Counted from the stretch's first letter, positions 8,027 to 18,531 are shown. The stretch is DNA of 64,000 nt from Dolichospermum sp. LEGE 00240 (GCF_015207875.1 NZ_JADEVZ010000016.1:17069-81068); one strand, 5' to 3'. The notes: generated by a model from the sequence alone, not told the origin. A program made the numbers and translations.

Positions 8027-8788
8027 ATGAACTGGCAAGAAATTAGAGGCAATTGGGTACTTGTTCCCCGTAATCCTATCGGGATTATTCATTTTTTAGG
8101 TGGTGCATTTGTCGCCACCTTACCACATTTAACTTATCGTTGGTTACTGGAAAACTTAGCGGATCAAGGATATGTGATTATTGCTACACCTTTTGTGAAT
8201 ACATTAGATCATATAGCGATCGCTAAATCTGTCCTCCGTAAATTTGAATATACTCTCGAAAAGTTACAAGAATCTGGAAAACTCCGCAAACTTTATCTTC
8301 CCACCTATGGAATCGGACATAGCATGGGTTGTAAACTGCATTTACTAATTGGTAGCCTGTTTCCCATCCAAAGGGCTGGTAATATTTTAATATCCTTTAA
8401 TAACTTTGCCGCCAATGAAGCCATACCATTAGTAGAACAGTTCAATTCCCAATTAGATATTGAATTTACACCCACACCCGCACAAACTAACCAAATAGTC
8501 CAAGACAGTTACCAGATTCGGCGAAATTTATTAATAAGATTTAATAAAGATAGCCTAGATCAATCAGCAAACTTAACAATAATTTTACAACAACTCTTTC
8601 CTGATCTGGTGACAACACAAACTTTATCAGGCACTCATACCACACCTTTAGGACAAGATGTTAAATGGCAACCAGGAACTTCCTTTAGTCCCTTTGATGC
8701 TTTAGGACAATGGTTAAAGCAAGAAGTTTATCGAGATTTAAATCAATTAAAACAAGTTATATTGTTTTGGTTAAATCCCCTTTCCTAA
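8027..8788 (+). CDS. DUF1350 protein, alpha/beta-hydrolase-like
   Basis: 253 residues with the DUF1350 pattern shared by cyanobacteria and plastids: N-terminal WVLVPRNPIGIIHFLGGAF, where the HFLGGAF segment corresponds to the oxyanion-hole strand of alpha/beta hydrolases, and GIGHSMGCKLHLL, a G-x-S-x-G-like nucleophile elbow, at about residues 100-112. The biochemical function of the family is unknown. Seven bases separate it from the next gene, so the two form a likely operon. Confidence 0.85.
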   Translation: MNWQEIRGNWVLVPRNPIGIIHFLGGAFVATLPHLTYRWLLENLADQGYVIIATPFVNTLDHIAIAKSVLRKFEYTLEKLQESGKLRKLYLPTYGIGHSMGCKLHLLIGSLFPIQRAGNILISFNNFAANEAIPLVEQFNSQLDIEFTPTPAQTNQIVQDSYQIRRNLLIRFNKDSLDQSANLTIILQQLFPDLVTTQTLSGTHTTPLGQDVKWQPGTSFSPFDALGQWLKQEVYRDLNQLKQVILFWLNPLS

Positions 8789-8795
8789 TAATCTC

Positions 8796-9932
8796 ATGTT
8801 TGAAATCCTAATTATTGATGATGACCAATCCATCCAAATTTTCCTGAAAAGAATTTTAGAAAAACAAGGTTATCAAGTTATTACCGCGAGTACGGGAGAA
8901 GAAGGGATTCTAAGAACGCTGGATTCACCTCCAGCCTTAATTATATGTGATTGGATTATGCCGGGATTAACTGGGATAGAAGTATGTAATGTCATTAAAA
9001 AAGATCCCAAATTATCTACCACATTTTTTATTTTATTAACATCTTTAGATTCCGTCGCAGATCGAGTTAAAGGATTAGATGCTGGTGCTGATGATTTTAT
9101 CTCCAAACCTATTGAACAAAACGAACTCCAAGCAAGAGTTAGAGCCGGTTTACGTCTACATCAATTAAGTCAGGATTTACAGACCCAAAAACTACTTTTA
9201 GAAACAGAATTAGCCGAAGCTACAGAATATGTAAAATCCCTGTTACCCCTACCTGTAAATAACCCCCTGAGTATTCAGTTTAAGTTTTTGCCATCCAGGC
9301 AACTTGGTGGAGATTGTTTGGACTATAATTGGCTGGACGCTGATTCTTTAGCTATTTACCTACTAGATGTTGCTGGTCATGGACTAAAAGCGACTCTGCC
9401 TTCAATTTCTGTACTAAATCTCCTCCGTTCCCGCGCTCTCAAAGATTTAAATTACTATCAACCTAGCGAGGTATTAGCGGCTTTAAATAATACCTTTCAA
9501 ATAAATTATCAAAATGATAAGTATTTTACGATTTGGTATGGAGTTTATAATCGAGTTAGCCGGCAGTTAACATACTCTAGTGCTGGACATCCACCAGCTA
9601 TTATCATTTCTGGTAACTCTCCTACTAACACAGAAGTAAAAAGATTAAAAACTCCAGGAATGCCGGTGGGGATGTTTCCTGAAGCTAAATATGTTGATGC
9701 TTATTGTCAGATTGAAAAATCTAGTACCCTGTATATTTTTAGTGATGGTGCTTATGAAATCACTCAATCAAACGGTAATCTTTGGAGTTTGGAAGGTTTT
9801 ACTCAGATTTTAATTAGCTTACAGTATTCTGTTGATAATCAACTTGATTATATACTGGATTACCTAATTAACTTAAACCCCAAGGAGATATTTGAGGATG
9901 ATTTATCTATTCTTCAAGTTAAGTTTGATTGA
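8796..9932 (+). CDS. Response regulator with SpoIIE/RsbU-type PP2C phosphatase output
   Basis: 378 residues. The receiver domain (1-122) has the acidic pocket IIDDDQ, the phospho-acceptor Asp52 in LIICDWIMPG, and Lys104 in DFISKPI. A short helical linker leads to a PP2C-type serine phosphatase domain (about 165-378) with LGGDCLDY, YLLDVAGHGLKA, YSSAGHPPA, FSDGAYE and the C-terminal DDLSILQV, which supply the metal-binding aspartates. Such proteins dephosphorylate STAS-domain antagonists in partner-switching pathways. A STAS gene faces it with stop codons abutting (9932/9933), which points to its likely substrate. No anti-sigma kinase is nearby. Confidence 0.93.
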   Translation: MFEILIIDDDQSIQIFLKRILEKQGYQVITASTGEEGILRTLDSPPALIICDWIMPGLTGIEVCNVIKKDPKLSTTFFILLTSLDSVADRVKGLDAGADDFISKPIEQNELQARVRAGLRLHQLSQDLQTQKLLLETELAEATEYVKSLLPLPVNNPLSIQFKFLPSRQLGGDCLDYNWLDADSLAIYLLDVAGHGLKATLPSISVLNLLRSRALKDLNYYQPSEVLAALNNTFQINYQNDKYFTIWYGVYNRVSRQLTYSSAGHPPAIIISGNSPTNTEVKRLKTPGMPVGMFPEAKYVDAYCQIEKSSTLYIFSDGAYEITQSNGNLWSLEGFTQILISLQYSVDNQLDYILDYLINLNPKEIFEDDLSILQVKFD

Positions 9933-10259
9933 TCAAGTAGCAGAAATCAAAAGATTTTCAAAGGCTTCCTTACTAGGAACAATTGTAAATTTGCTATCTA
10001 TCCCAGTTAATTCAAATAGCATTCTCACTTGCTCATTAATTGAACAGATCACCATCTTGATACCTGATTCTTCTAAAGCTTTGAATGTTAAAACCAGCGT
10101 GCCTAATCCAGAACTATCCATAAAGGTAACATTATGACAATCAACTAACACAATGGACGTTCCACTGTCCATTGATTCTGTAATACTTTCTCGAAAACTT
10201 TGAGAATTATTGGCATTGAAGCTGCCACTGATAGAAATCACTTTCACCTGTTGATTCAT
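9933..10259 (-). CDS. STAS-domain anti-sigma-factor antagonist (SpoIIAA/RsbV-like)
   Basis: 108 residues, one STAS domain. It opens with QQVKVISISGSFNANNSQSF and carries the phosphorylation loop FMDSSGLG (serines at about 49 and 50), the site where antagonists are switched by a kinase and reset by a PP2C phosphatase. It is convergent with, and immediately adjacent to, the receiver-PP2C gene, the expected partner. Both stops lie within the palindrome TGATCA. Confidence 0.93.
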   Translation of the reverse strand: MNQQVKVISISGSFNANNSQSFRESITESMDSGTSIVLVDCHNVTFMDSSGLGTLVLTFKALEESGIKMVICSINEQVRMLFELTGIDSKFTIVPSKEAFENLLISAT

Positions 10260-10454
10260 AATATGCTAATTTTGATTTATTTAAGAAGGTTCTGAATTTT
10301 GATTTTATTAGTATATCTTAACGTTAAATTGGAGAAAGACATTTTGTACACAAAAATATTGAGCAATTTTTGATCAGGCATTTATTCCAGTTTCTCATAA
10401 CACAAAATAGCGATCCTTGAGAGCGTGTTTGGTAGATTTAGTCGCCAAAAATAA

Positions 10455-11123
10455 TTATATGGGACTGACTCTAGCTCGGTATAAAAGCTGGTCGTGTTGC
10501 ATATAACCTGGATAACGTACCTGAATGATTTCTCCTGGTTGTGCTGTCCCCGCCAATAATTGATGAAATTGCGGATTATAGGGAATTTGGTCGCCGACGG
10601 AAGCGATCGCTTGCACATTCCAAGTCTGTAATAATCTCTCTAGGGGTTTATCTACTAAAGGTAGTATTTTCACTGCCGATAACTGGTGATCCTCCCTGGC
10701 TCTCTGTGCTGCTGTTGGCCATTGTAATAGTAAGGATTCTAATATTTGTAAACTTGATCGCTGAAATTCCTGTTGTAATACTTCCCGTTGTTCTAACATT
10801 GATAATGTTAATCTTTCGTACTCAGATTGTAAATCCGTAATTTGCCTTAATAAGTTTATGTTTTGATCAGAGGAATGAGTGTTGTTGACACTTGAAAATA
10901 AACCATCAACACCGAAAGTTTCTACCAACTCAACCCAAGATATTTGTAAAATCTCTGACAGTTTTACCAATACTTCTATCCGCATCTTGGCGATTTTCCC
11001 CCTCCGCAACTGCAAAATTTGCCATTGGGAAACACCAGCAGCACGACTTAAAGCGTTAAAACTATCACAACCAACTTTTTGCATTAAATTTCGCAAATTA
11101 TCAGTCAAGTCAACTTGCACCAT
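10455..11123 (-). CDS. HTH domain fused to a GrpE-like C-terminal domain
   Basis: 222 residues. Residues about 5-62 form a Cro/XRE-like helix-turn-helix (SFNALSRAAGVSQWQILQLRRG, then a second helix set). Residues 90-130 are helical and glutamate/glutamine-rich (coiled coil). The C-terminal part (about 150-222) ends ...PYNPQFHQLLAGTA, GEIIQVRYPGYMQHDQ and LLYRARV, which resembles the beta domain of GrpE, the DnaK nucleotide-exchange factor. No dnaK or dnaJ is adjacent. It could be a regulator tied to chaperone status or a scaffold that merely reuses the fold; the role is unknown. Confidence 0.7.
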   Translation of the reverse strand: MVQVDLTDNLRNLMQKVGCDSFNALSRAAGVSQWQILQLRRGKIAKMRIEVLVKLSEILQISWVELVETFGVDGLFSSVNNTHSSDQNINLLRQITDLQSEYERLTLSMLEQREVLQQEFQRSSLQILESLLLQWPTAAQRAREDHQLSAVKILPLVDKPLERLLQTWNVQAIASVGDQIPYNPQFHQLLAGTAQPGEIIQVRYPGYMQHDQLLYRARVSPI

Positions 11124-11520
<397 letters not shown>

Positions 11521-13098
11521 ATGAAAATATTTATTTGGCGTTCTTCCTACAGATTAATAACAACCTTGTGCTTATTGGGATTGACTGCCGCATCAGAACC
11601 CGTAAGCAAAAACCAGGATGTAAAATTGCAAATTGGTATTGTCCAACGATTTGGGGCTAAACCTACAGACAAGTTAGAATTATCTCCCACCAAAGGCGAT
11701 CGCTTAACATTAAAATTTGCGGTAGGTAATCAGCAACAAACCCTAGTCACAGACAAACCCATCCAGTTAGCAACAGTTATGCAGCCCTTAACCCAAACAG
11801 TGGTTCAGGAAGTATTAGTGCTGGGTGACTTCCGCACCTTTGAAACAGCGGAAGATAACGCTAATCGCTGGCGTTCACTGGGGATAGAGGTGGAAATATC
11901 CCAACCAGAACGTTGGCAAGTATGGGCCAAACGGGACGTTTACAGCACTCCTTTAATTCGCCGCTTGCTATTAAAAAGTATAGAAACATCTGGTGATCAA
12001 AATGCTTACTTAGTAACTAATATTTTATCAAAAGTCCCGAAAATTACTTGGGTAGTAAATGGTAAAAATTATAGTCCCAATTATCTAGAAGTAACTGCGG
12101 GTAAGGAATTGGTCAAAGTCAGTACGGACAAAGAACTCGAATCAAGGCGTGTCTACCCCGGAAAATTGACCTTGCAGCCTAACGCCTATGGGCATTACAC
12201 CTTAGTGAATACCGTCCCCTTGGAAACTTATGTGCGAGGAGTTTTACCCCATGAAATTGGTACAAATGCGCCAATGGCAGCCCTAGAAGCACAAGCGATT
12301 ATTGCTCGCACCTATGCTTTGCGAAATGTTCGCAGATTTGCAGTAGATAATTATCAGTTATGTGCGGACACCCACTGTCAAGTGTATCAAGGACTGAGCG
12401 GAATTGCTAAAAATACAGATCAGGCGATCGCCTCAACCAGAGGTCAGGTTCTCACTTATAATAACGAAATAGTTGATGCTTTGTATTCTTCCACTACAGG
12501 TGGCGTTACCGCTAACTTTAGTGATATCTGGAATGGAGAAGATCGTCCTTATTTAAAACCAATCATAGATGCTGCTAATCAAAATCTTTGGAACTTATCA
12601 CATCAGAATCTAGCAGATGATCGGAACTTCGAGAAATTCATCAATCTTAAAGCCGGATTTAATGAAAGTAAATGGGATGTCTTCCGTTGGCACAGAGAAA
12701 CGGACATCAATAAAATTACCAAGGACTTGCAAAAGTTCTTAAAAGCAAAAAAAAGCCCCTATAGCAAGTTCAAAACAATTCAAGCCATGTCCGTCGTTCA
12801 ACGCAGTTCCAGTGGACGGATTTTAAAACTGGCTGTAAAAACAGATATCGGCGTTTTTACCTTACACAAAGATGAAGTTCGCAGCGCCTTTGCTGCCCCC
12901 ATTAGCACGCTTTTCTACATTCGACCATTGAATAAAGGTCAAACCAGTCTGTGGGGATATGCTTTTATTGGTGGTGGTTTAGGACATGGGGTGGGTTTAA
13001 GCCAAACAGGCGCTCAGAACCTAGCCAAATTGGGTTGGTCTAGTGCTAAGATTTTGGAGTTTTATTATCCGGGGACTAAAATTCAAGGGATTAGATAA
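11521..13098 (+). CDS. SpoIID/LytB-domain protein, amidase-enhancer-like
   Basis: 525 residues. The N-terminus is a signal-like segment (about 1-24). A SPOR-like stretch follows (VLGDFRTFETAEDNANRW, about 98-116), then the SpoIID domain: VPLETYVRGVLPHEIG, ALEAQAIIARTYAL, STTGG and, near the C-terminus, GHGVGLSQTGAQNLAK with a final EFYYPGTKI. SpoIID proteins are lytic transglycosylases acting on stripped peptidoglycan, or amidase enhancers; in cyanobacteria they are expected in the periplasm for wall remodelling. A degraded copy of this gene's last 55 bases lies at 13627-13681. Confidence 0.9.
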   Translation: MKIFIWRSSYRLITTLCLLGLTAASEPVSKNQDVKLQIGIVQRFGAKPTDKLELSPTKGDRLTLKFAVGNQQQTLVTDKPIQLATVMQPLTQTVVQEVLVLGDFRTFETAEDNANRWRSLGIEVEISQPERWQVWAKRDVYSTPLIRRLLLKSIETSGDQNAYLVTNILSKVPKITWVVNGKNYSPNYLEVTAGKELVKVSTDKELESRRVYPGKLTLQPNAYGHYTLVNTVPLETYVRGVLPHEIGTNAPMAALEAQAIIARTYALRNVRRFAVDNYQLCADTHCQVYQGLSGIAKNTDQAIASTRGQVLTYNNEIVDALYSSTTGGVTANFSDIWNGEDRPYLKPIIDAANQNLWNLSHQNLADDRNFEKFINLKAGFNESKWDVFRWHRETDINKITKDLQKFLKAKKSPYSKFKTIQAMSVVQRSSSGRILKLAVKTDIGVFTLHKDEVRSAFAAPISTLFYIRPLNKGQTSLWGYAFIGGGLGHGVGLSQTGAQNLAKLGWSSAKILEFYYPGTKIQGIR

Positions 13099-13171
13099 TT
13101 AGGGAATTGGTAAAAGTATTACTCAATAGCCAATTCCCAATCCCCTTTTTGGAGTGGTTTTTTCCTAAAAC

Positions 13172-13471
<300 letters not shown>

Positions 13472-13626
13472 TTAATTATCCTCTCTTGTGAAATCGGCAG
13501 TATTAGTGATGTTTCAGCAAATTATACAGCTATTATGATGGGATTAAGTGCTGGTTTAAATTTACTTGAGTTCTGAATCCCCAGGAAAAGGTGACAAGGG
13601 GGGACAGAAAATTAACTTTGTGGAGT

Positions 13627-13681
13627 TGATCTAGTTCCAAGACTTTAGAGTTCTATGATCCAGGAACTAAAATTAAAGAAA
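13627..13681 (+). pseudogene. Remnant of the spoIID-like 3' end inside the ferredoxin duplication
   Basis: About 55 bases align with the last 55 bases of the SpoIID gene (13035-13090). In the same frame it reads stop-SSSKTLEFYDPGTKIKES, against WSSAKILEFYYPGTKIQG in the intact gene; a TGA replaces the TGG tryptophan codon. It lies at the same distance from ferredoxin copy 2 as the real spoIID end does from copy 1, so it was carried along when the ferredoxin unit was duplicated. Confidence 0.8.
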
Positions 13682-13758
13682 GCAGTTGGGCAATTGGTAA
13701 AAGTCTTACTCAGTAGCCAATGCCCAATCCCTTCTTTGGAGTGTTTTTTTACTAAAAC

Positions 13759-14058
<300 letters not shown>

Positions 14059-14290
14059 TTAATTATCCTCTGTTGTGAAATCGGCAGTATAAGTGATGTT
14101 TAAGCAAACATTACAGCTATTCTGATGGGATTAGCCGCTGGTTTAAATTTGCTTCAATTCTGATACTAAGGGAAAAGTTAAAAGTTATAACAGAAAATTG
14201 ACCCCGATTAGTAATGAAATTTAGTTACTTATTACCAATAAGTTTTTGTTATATAAAATCCGTAGGTGGATAGATGTCAAAGTGCATCAG

Positions 14291-14652
14291 ACCTGAGTTC
14301 GGAGTTCGGAGTTCGGTGTTTTTCCTTGACTTTTTTCGTGATAGTTACCAAAATTCTGATAATGATATCAATTTGTTGCCTAAGACATTTGACCTTTTCT
14401 GGGTTAATAGCTTCTGATTCAACTAAAACTATCAGCCAATATTCCGTTTCGCAGGCTTCTTTAAAGAAATTTCCATTTTATGGAGAAAGTCTTTATGGCT
14501 GAAGTGCTGACTGAGCTTCTCTTACATTCGCACCGATGGAAGTACCACTACGAATGAGTTGAGATGAGAGAATTTTTTCTACGCCACCCAAATCATGGAG
14601 AAAGCGACAAAGTTTGACAATCCTAACACCGAACTCCTAACACCGAACTCAG
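14291..14652. mobile_element. 362-bp MITE-like element at the 3' end of the MFS gene
   Basis: The ends ACCTGAGTTCGGAG and the complement of CACCGAACTCAG are inverted repeats matching the 135-bp family elsewhere. Inside, the ends are expanded into short AGTTCGG / CCGAACT tandems. GCATCAG lies directly on both sides (14284-14290 and 14653-14659), a probable 7-bp target duplication. Removing the element and one GCATCAG joins the MFS frame to ...CCT GAT GCA CTT TGA, giving an ending PDAL-stop instead of the present PDA-stop. The interior has no credible gene. Confidence 0.65.
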
Positions 14653-16034
14653 GCATCAGGTAGTTCATTTTCTACGCAGCGCAGACGTGGATACAAGTAA
14701 GCAGTCAAGGTTGCAGCTAGAGAAAACAGACCCATGATGATCAACATTAAACCTATGCCGCGACCATGACCAACCCCAATAATCTGGCCAATGCTATTGG
14801 CTAAAGCCCCATCTTGCGCCATGATTGGTTCAAAAAATTGATCAGCTAATGCTCCACAGGTCAGGTAGGCCAGTGGTAAAAACCCCTGCACAGCAGCACT
14901 ACGAAAAGCAAAAACCCTTCCCTGGACTTCTGGGGCTACTTTTTTTTGATAGATGACTTGAATTGATCCATTGATGATGGGAATTGTCAGAAATATCAAG
15001 AAATTGGCGATCGTAAATATAACTGTGGAAGCCTTCAACCCAGCTAATACATATAAAATGCCCAAAAATGCCATTGATACAAATATAGTATTGATCTGGC
15101 GTTCTAGCCCGCCCCAAATGCTCATTACTAGACTACCTACCAATAGTCCAGAACTGGCAATAGAATAGATATTCCCTAGGGATTGAGCGGAAGCAAAGGA
15201 AAGCACTAAGGGTGTAGTTAAAGCTTCTGCGCTACCAATGAGAAAGTTGCTAATGGCAATGAACATGACTAATCCGAGTAGTCCAGGACGTGCTACTAAA
15301 TATTTCCAGCCAAAGGTGATTTCTTGCCAAAATGAATGGGTTTCGGTATCGGGATTTTCTGTGGACGAGATTTCAGGAAATTTAACTACCAGCAAACAGA
15401 TCAAGGCCAAGGCTAATGTAGATAAATCAATGATGACAATTCCTGATAATTGTACAGTTACTAACAAAGCTGCTGCTAATGCGGGGGAGAGAATTTCAGC
15501 GATCGCTAATCTGATCTGTGTCATCGAACTGGCACGACCAAGCTGTGATTTCGGCACAAGTAATGTGGTGGCGGAGGAATAGGCTAGTCCCTGAAAAGCA
15601 CTGAAAGTGGAACTAATCCCACTGACTAGACACAGACTCCAAACTTCTAAGTGATTACTGATAAATAACCAAGCAATTAGCAAGGTACATAAACCTGCAC
15701 AAAAATCACTAATAATCATGATCCAGCGCCGAGGAAAGCGATCGACAATCACACCAGCAATCGGAGAGATCAAAATTGTCGGTAGGGTTGTGGAGAGAAT
15801 CAGTAGTGTAAATTGAGTCGTGGAATTCGTATGTTGATAAACCCAAATACTGAGCGCAAAAGCGGTTGTCCGCGAGCCAACCAGAGACAACACTTGACCA
15901 AACCAGATCAAGATAAAAACGCTCATGCTTTGAGTTATCTCTCCTGACTGACTGGAAAAATACTCAGTCCACCTCAATAAAGATGATCCAAATGTGGGTT
16001 GTTGTTTCAACTCTGGTGGGCTGTTTTCTAACAT
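14649..16034 (-). CDS. MFS exporter (MFS_3/EntS-like) of the NRPS cluster
   Basis: 461 residues, about 12 hydrophobic segments, beginning with a soluble N-terminus and FILIWFGQVLSLVGSRTTAFAL. The motif-A-like loop GVIVDRFPRRWIM is present between helices 2 and 3. It resembles the MFS_3 group (enterobactin exporter EntS, macrolide efflux), proteins that often export peptides or siderophores. It is downstream of the NRPS gene on the same strand, 160 bases away with a palindrome in the gap, and probably exports its product. Its stop codon lies at the edge of the 362-bp element, so one or more terminal residues were changed by insertion. Confidence 0.9.
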   Translation of the reverse strand: MLENSPPELKQQPTFGSSLLRWTEYFSSQSGEITQSMSVFILIWFGQVLSLVGSRTTAFALSIWVYQHTNSTTQFTLLILSTTLPTILISPIAGVIVDRFPRRWIMIISDFCAGLCTLLIAWLFISNHLEVWSLCLVSGISSTFSAFQGLAYSSATTLLVPKSQLGRASSMTQIRLAIAEILSPALAAALLVTVQLSGIVIIDLSTLALALICLLVVKFPEISSTENPDTETHSFWQEITFGWKYLVARPGLLGLVMFIAISNFLIGSAEALTTPLVLSFASAQSLGNIYSIASSGLLVGSLVMSIWGGLERQINTIFVSMAFLGILYVLAGLKASTVIFTIANFLIFLTIPIINGSIQVIYQKKVAPEVQGRVFAFRSAAVQGFLPLAYLTCGALADQFFEPIMAQDGALANSIGQIIGVGHGRGIGLMLIIMGLFSLAATLTAYLYPRLRCVENELPDA

Positions 16035-16147
16035 GGTAATAGTGATTATTAGTGAATGTGTGGCAAAGCCTCATGGTTTAATGTAACATTTATTTCTCAT
16101 TTTTCGGTTACATCGCAGTCAGTACAAGTAGGGCTTGCTGAACAATA

Positions 16148-16180
16148 AGATCCCCGACTTCTTAGAGAAGTCGGGGATCT
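16148..16180. repeat. 33-bp palindrome, family member between NRPS and MFS genes
   Basis: The arms AGATCCCCGACTTCT and AGAAGTCGGGGATCT pair perfectly (15 bp) around a 3-base loop, followed by GACTCTTGCA on the plus strand. Identical-length relatives lie at 30773, 37025, 52870 and 54864. Here it lies between the NRPS stop and the MFS start and could act as a partial terminator or RNA-stabilising hairpin. Confidence 0.8.
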
Positions 16181-16194
16181 GACTCTTGCAATGT

Positions 16195-18531
16195 TCACAA
16201 ATCAAAAAATTCACAAACTTGACGAGTGGGATCTTCGAGAAGCTGCTGAAGAATTTGCTGGTAATAGCTGAACAAAAACTCGATTGTTTCATTTGTAAAT
16301 AACTCCGTGCTGTAGAAAACCTTAATTTCCATAGTGGGATTATTTACTGAAGGTGAAGAAACATAAATTTCTAAAGGAATTTCTCCATCCCACAAGTCGA
16401 GATCGCGCTTAATTGTGACAAAATCTACATCTAACATCCAGTTATGCCAATTTTGTGGAGGTAGCATAGTTAGGGATGCTGAGATATTCAGTGGTTGTTT
16501 ACTGGTGATAGTGTTAATGACTGTGTGAGAAGCAATTTCTTTATTATTAATAGCTTCTGTGAGAGTTTCTTGAGCTTGTTCTAAAAGATTAATTCCGGTT
16601 TTATCTGAGTGGAGATAGGATCGCAAAATGACATCATTGATGAAGCAACCGAGCATTTTTTCAGTTTCCACCGGACTCCGATTACCAATAGTTGTTATTA
16701 CTAAAATATCGTTCTTACTACTGTATTTGAACAAAAGTATATTCATAGCAGTGAGAATAATCGCAAAGATGCTGACCCTTTGAGAACGGCAGAGGGCTTC
16801 GATTGATGTCACAATACTTGCTGGCAGAACCACAGAATAAATAGCTGCGCTGGTATTTTCGTTACTCAACATTTCTGGATTGCTAGATATCTCATCAGAT
16901 GCTAGTGAAGTATTAGTTAGTTTTTGTAGCCAGTAAGCCAATTGCTTTTCTATAACCTTTTCATTAAAGTATTGCCGTTGCCAGAGGGTAAAATCTGCGT
17001 ACTGAACAGGTAATTCGGGTAGGGGTGAAGGTAAACCATTCAAAAAAGCTGTATAGAGGATTCCTATCTCCTCCAACAACAGACCAAATGACCAACCATC
17101 TGTGATGATATGGTGCATATTGATTGTCAACCAATGTTCTTCTGGAGTTAGTCGCAGTAAATTTGTTTTGATCAGAGGGACTAAAGCCAGATCAAAATGG
17201 TGATTATATTGCAATGCAGCTAGTCTTTCTGCTTCAGACGTTCGCTCTATCCAAGGTAGATTTTGTAAGTCTATAATTTCTAATGGTATAGTCAGAAATG
17301 GGGTAATTACTTGTACAGGTTGACCTTCTACTATAGTAAAAGCCGTGCGTAATATTTCATGACGACGAATGATTTCATGGAAACTGGACTCCAACGCAAT
17401 TGCAGAAAGAGAGCCAGTGAAACGTAAAATAAAAAAGCTGTTGTAGGCGCAACTTTCAGGAGCTAATTGTTGTAAATACCAGATAGACTCTTGGGCAAAA
17501 GACAGGGGAATAGAAGTGTCTCGTGCTTGAGGGACAAGGGGTGGTAAGGTATCAACTGCGATCGCATCCAGTTGATGTGCAATTATTACTTGACTCAGTT
17601 CAGCTATAGTCGGGGCTGTAAATAGAGAACGCAGGGGCAGAACTATGGAAAAATGTTCTTGAATGCGAGATATTACAGATGTGATCAGGAGAGAGTGTCC
17701 CCCCAATTCAAAAAAGTTATCATAAATGCCTACCTGCTCTCGATGTAATACTGTACACCAAATTTCGGCTAATTTTGTTTCTAGGGCAGTCCCAGGGGCA
17801 ACAAAAGCCGTTTCTAGCTCTGAATTGGTTGTTTCTGGCTTTGGTAAAACCAGCCGATCAACTTTACCATTAGGAGTCAAAGGTAAGGCTTTGAGCATCA
17901 CAAATGCCGCAGGTATCATATATTCAGGCAGATTTCCTTTCAGAAATTGACGTAATTCGCTACTAGTCAATGTTTCTGTTGCGCTGACAATATAAGCCGC
18001 TAAATACTTGTTTCCTGGATGATCTTCTCGAACAATGACTACTACCTGCTGAACTTGAGGATGTTGGGTTAATACTGTCTCAATTTCTCCTAGTTCAATC
18101 CGAAAACCCCGAATTTTGACTTGATGATCAATACGTCCCAGAAATTCAATATTTCCGTCTGGTAAATAGCGTCCTAAGTCTCCAGTTTTATAAAGTCGCT
18201 CATTTGCCACAAAAGGATTAGCAATAAATCGCTCAGATGTTAAGTCAGGACGATTCAAGTACCCTCTAGCTAAACTTAGTCCACCAATGTAGATTTCTCC
18301 ATAAATGCCAATTGGCAGGGGTTGAAGATAGGGATCAAGAATGTAAACTTGAGTATTGGCAATAGGACGACCTATAGGTGGAAATTTACTATCTGATGCT
18401 GCTGGTAAAATTTGCCCAGAAGTTGTAACCACTGTATTTTCGGTGGGACCATAGTTATTAAAAAACTTAAATGGTAACTTATTTAATGGATAAGAATTAA
18501 GTCTATCTCCACCAGTTAACATAGTTCGCAA
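16195..18531 (-). CDS. NRPS, C-terminal part: rest of A2, PCP2 and terminal C domain
   Basis: In the same frame as the upstream NRPS ORF, from which only a TAA codon and ten codons separate it; those ten codons read FCLLSWSENTTL, normal A-domain sequence, and there is no ribosome site before the ATG at 18531. So this is the continuation of one gene, not an independent one. Domains: A2 from LTGGD and NNYGPTENTV (about 25-33) through YKTGDL, GRIDHQVKIRG and NGKVDR; PCP2 with LGGHS (Ser280); condensation domain about 340-778 with HHIITDG (473-479). The protein ends in this C domain; there is no thioesterase or reductase. If TAA is not read through, this half is silent. Confidence 0.9.
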   Translation of the reverse strand: MRTMLTGGDRLNSYPLNKLPFKFFNNYGPTENTVVTTSGQILPAASDSKFPPIGRPIANTQVYILDPYLQPLPIGIYGEIYIGGLSLARGYLNRPDLTSERFIANPFVANERLYKTGDLGRYLPDGNIEFLGRIDHQVKIRGFRIELGEIETVLTQHPQVQQVVVIVREDHPGNKYLAAYIVSATETLTSSELRQFLKGNLPEYMIPAAFVMLKALPLTPNGKVDRLVLPKPETTNSELETAFVAPGTALETKLAEIWCTVLHREQVGIYDNFFELGGHSLLITSVISRIQEHFSIVLPLRSLFTAPTIAELSQVIIAHQLDAIAVDTLPPLVPQARDTSIPLSFAQESIWYLQQLAPESCAYNSFFILRFTGSLSAIALESSFHEIIRRHEILRTAFTIVEGQPVQVITPFLTIPLEIIDLQNLPWIERTSEAERLAALQYNHHFDLALVPLIKTNLLRLTPEEHWLTINMHHIITDGWSFGLLLEEIGILYTAFLNGLPSPLPELPVQYADFTLWQRQYFNEKVIEKQLAYWLQKLTNTSLASDEISSNPEMLSNENTSAAIYSVVLPASIVTSIEALCRSQRVSIFAIILTAMNILLFKYSSKNDILVITTIGNRSPVETEKMLGCFINDVILRSYLHSDKTGINLLEQAQETLTEAINNKEIASHTVINTITSKQPLNISASLTMLPPQNWHNWMLDVDFVTIKRDLDLWDGEIPLEIYVSSPSVNNPTMEIKVFYSTELFTNETIEFLFSYYQQILQQLLEDPTRQVCEFFDL

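Noticed and set aside
14266..14502. 78-codon frame with a hydrophobic stretch inside the 362-bp element
   Set aside because: It crosses the element boundary, starts outside it and has no recognisable domain; it is more likely chance coding in AT-rich DNA.
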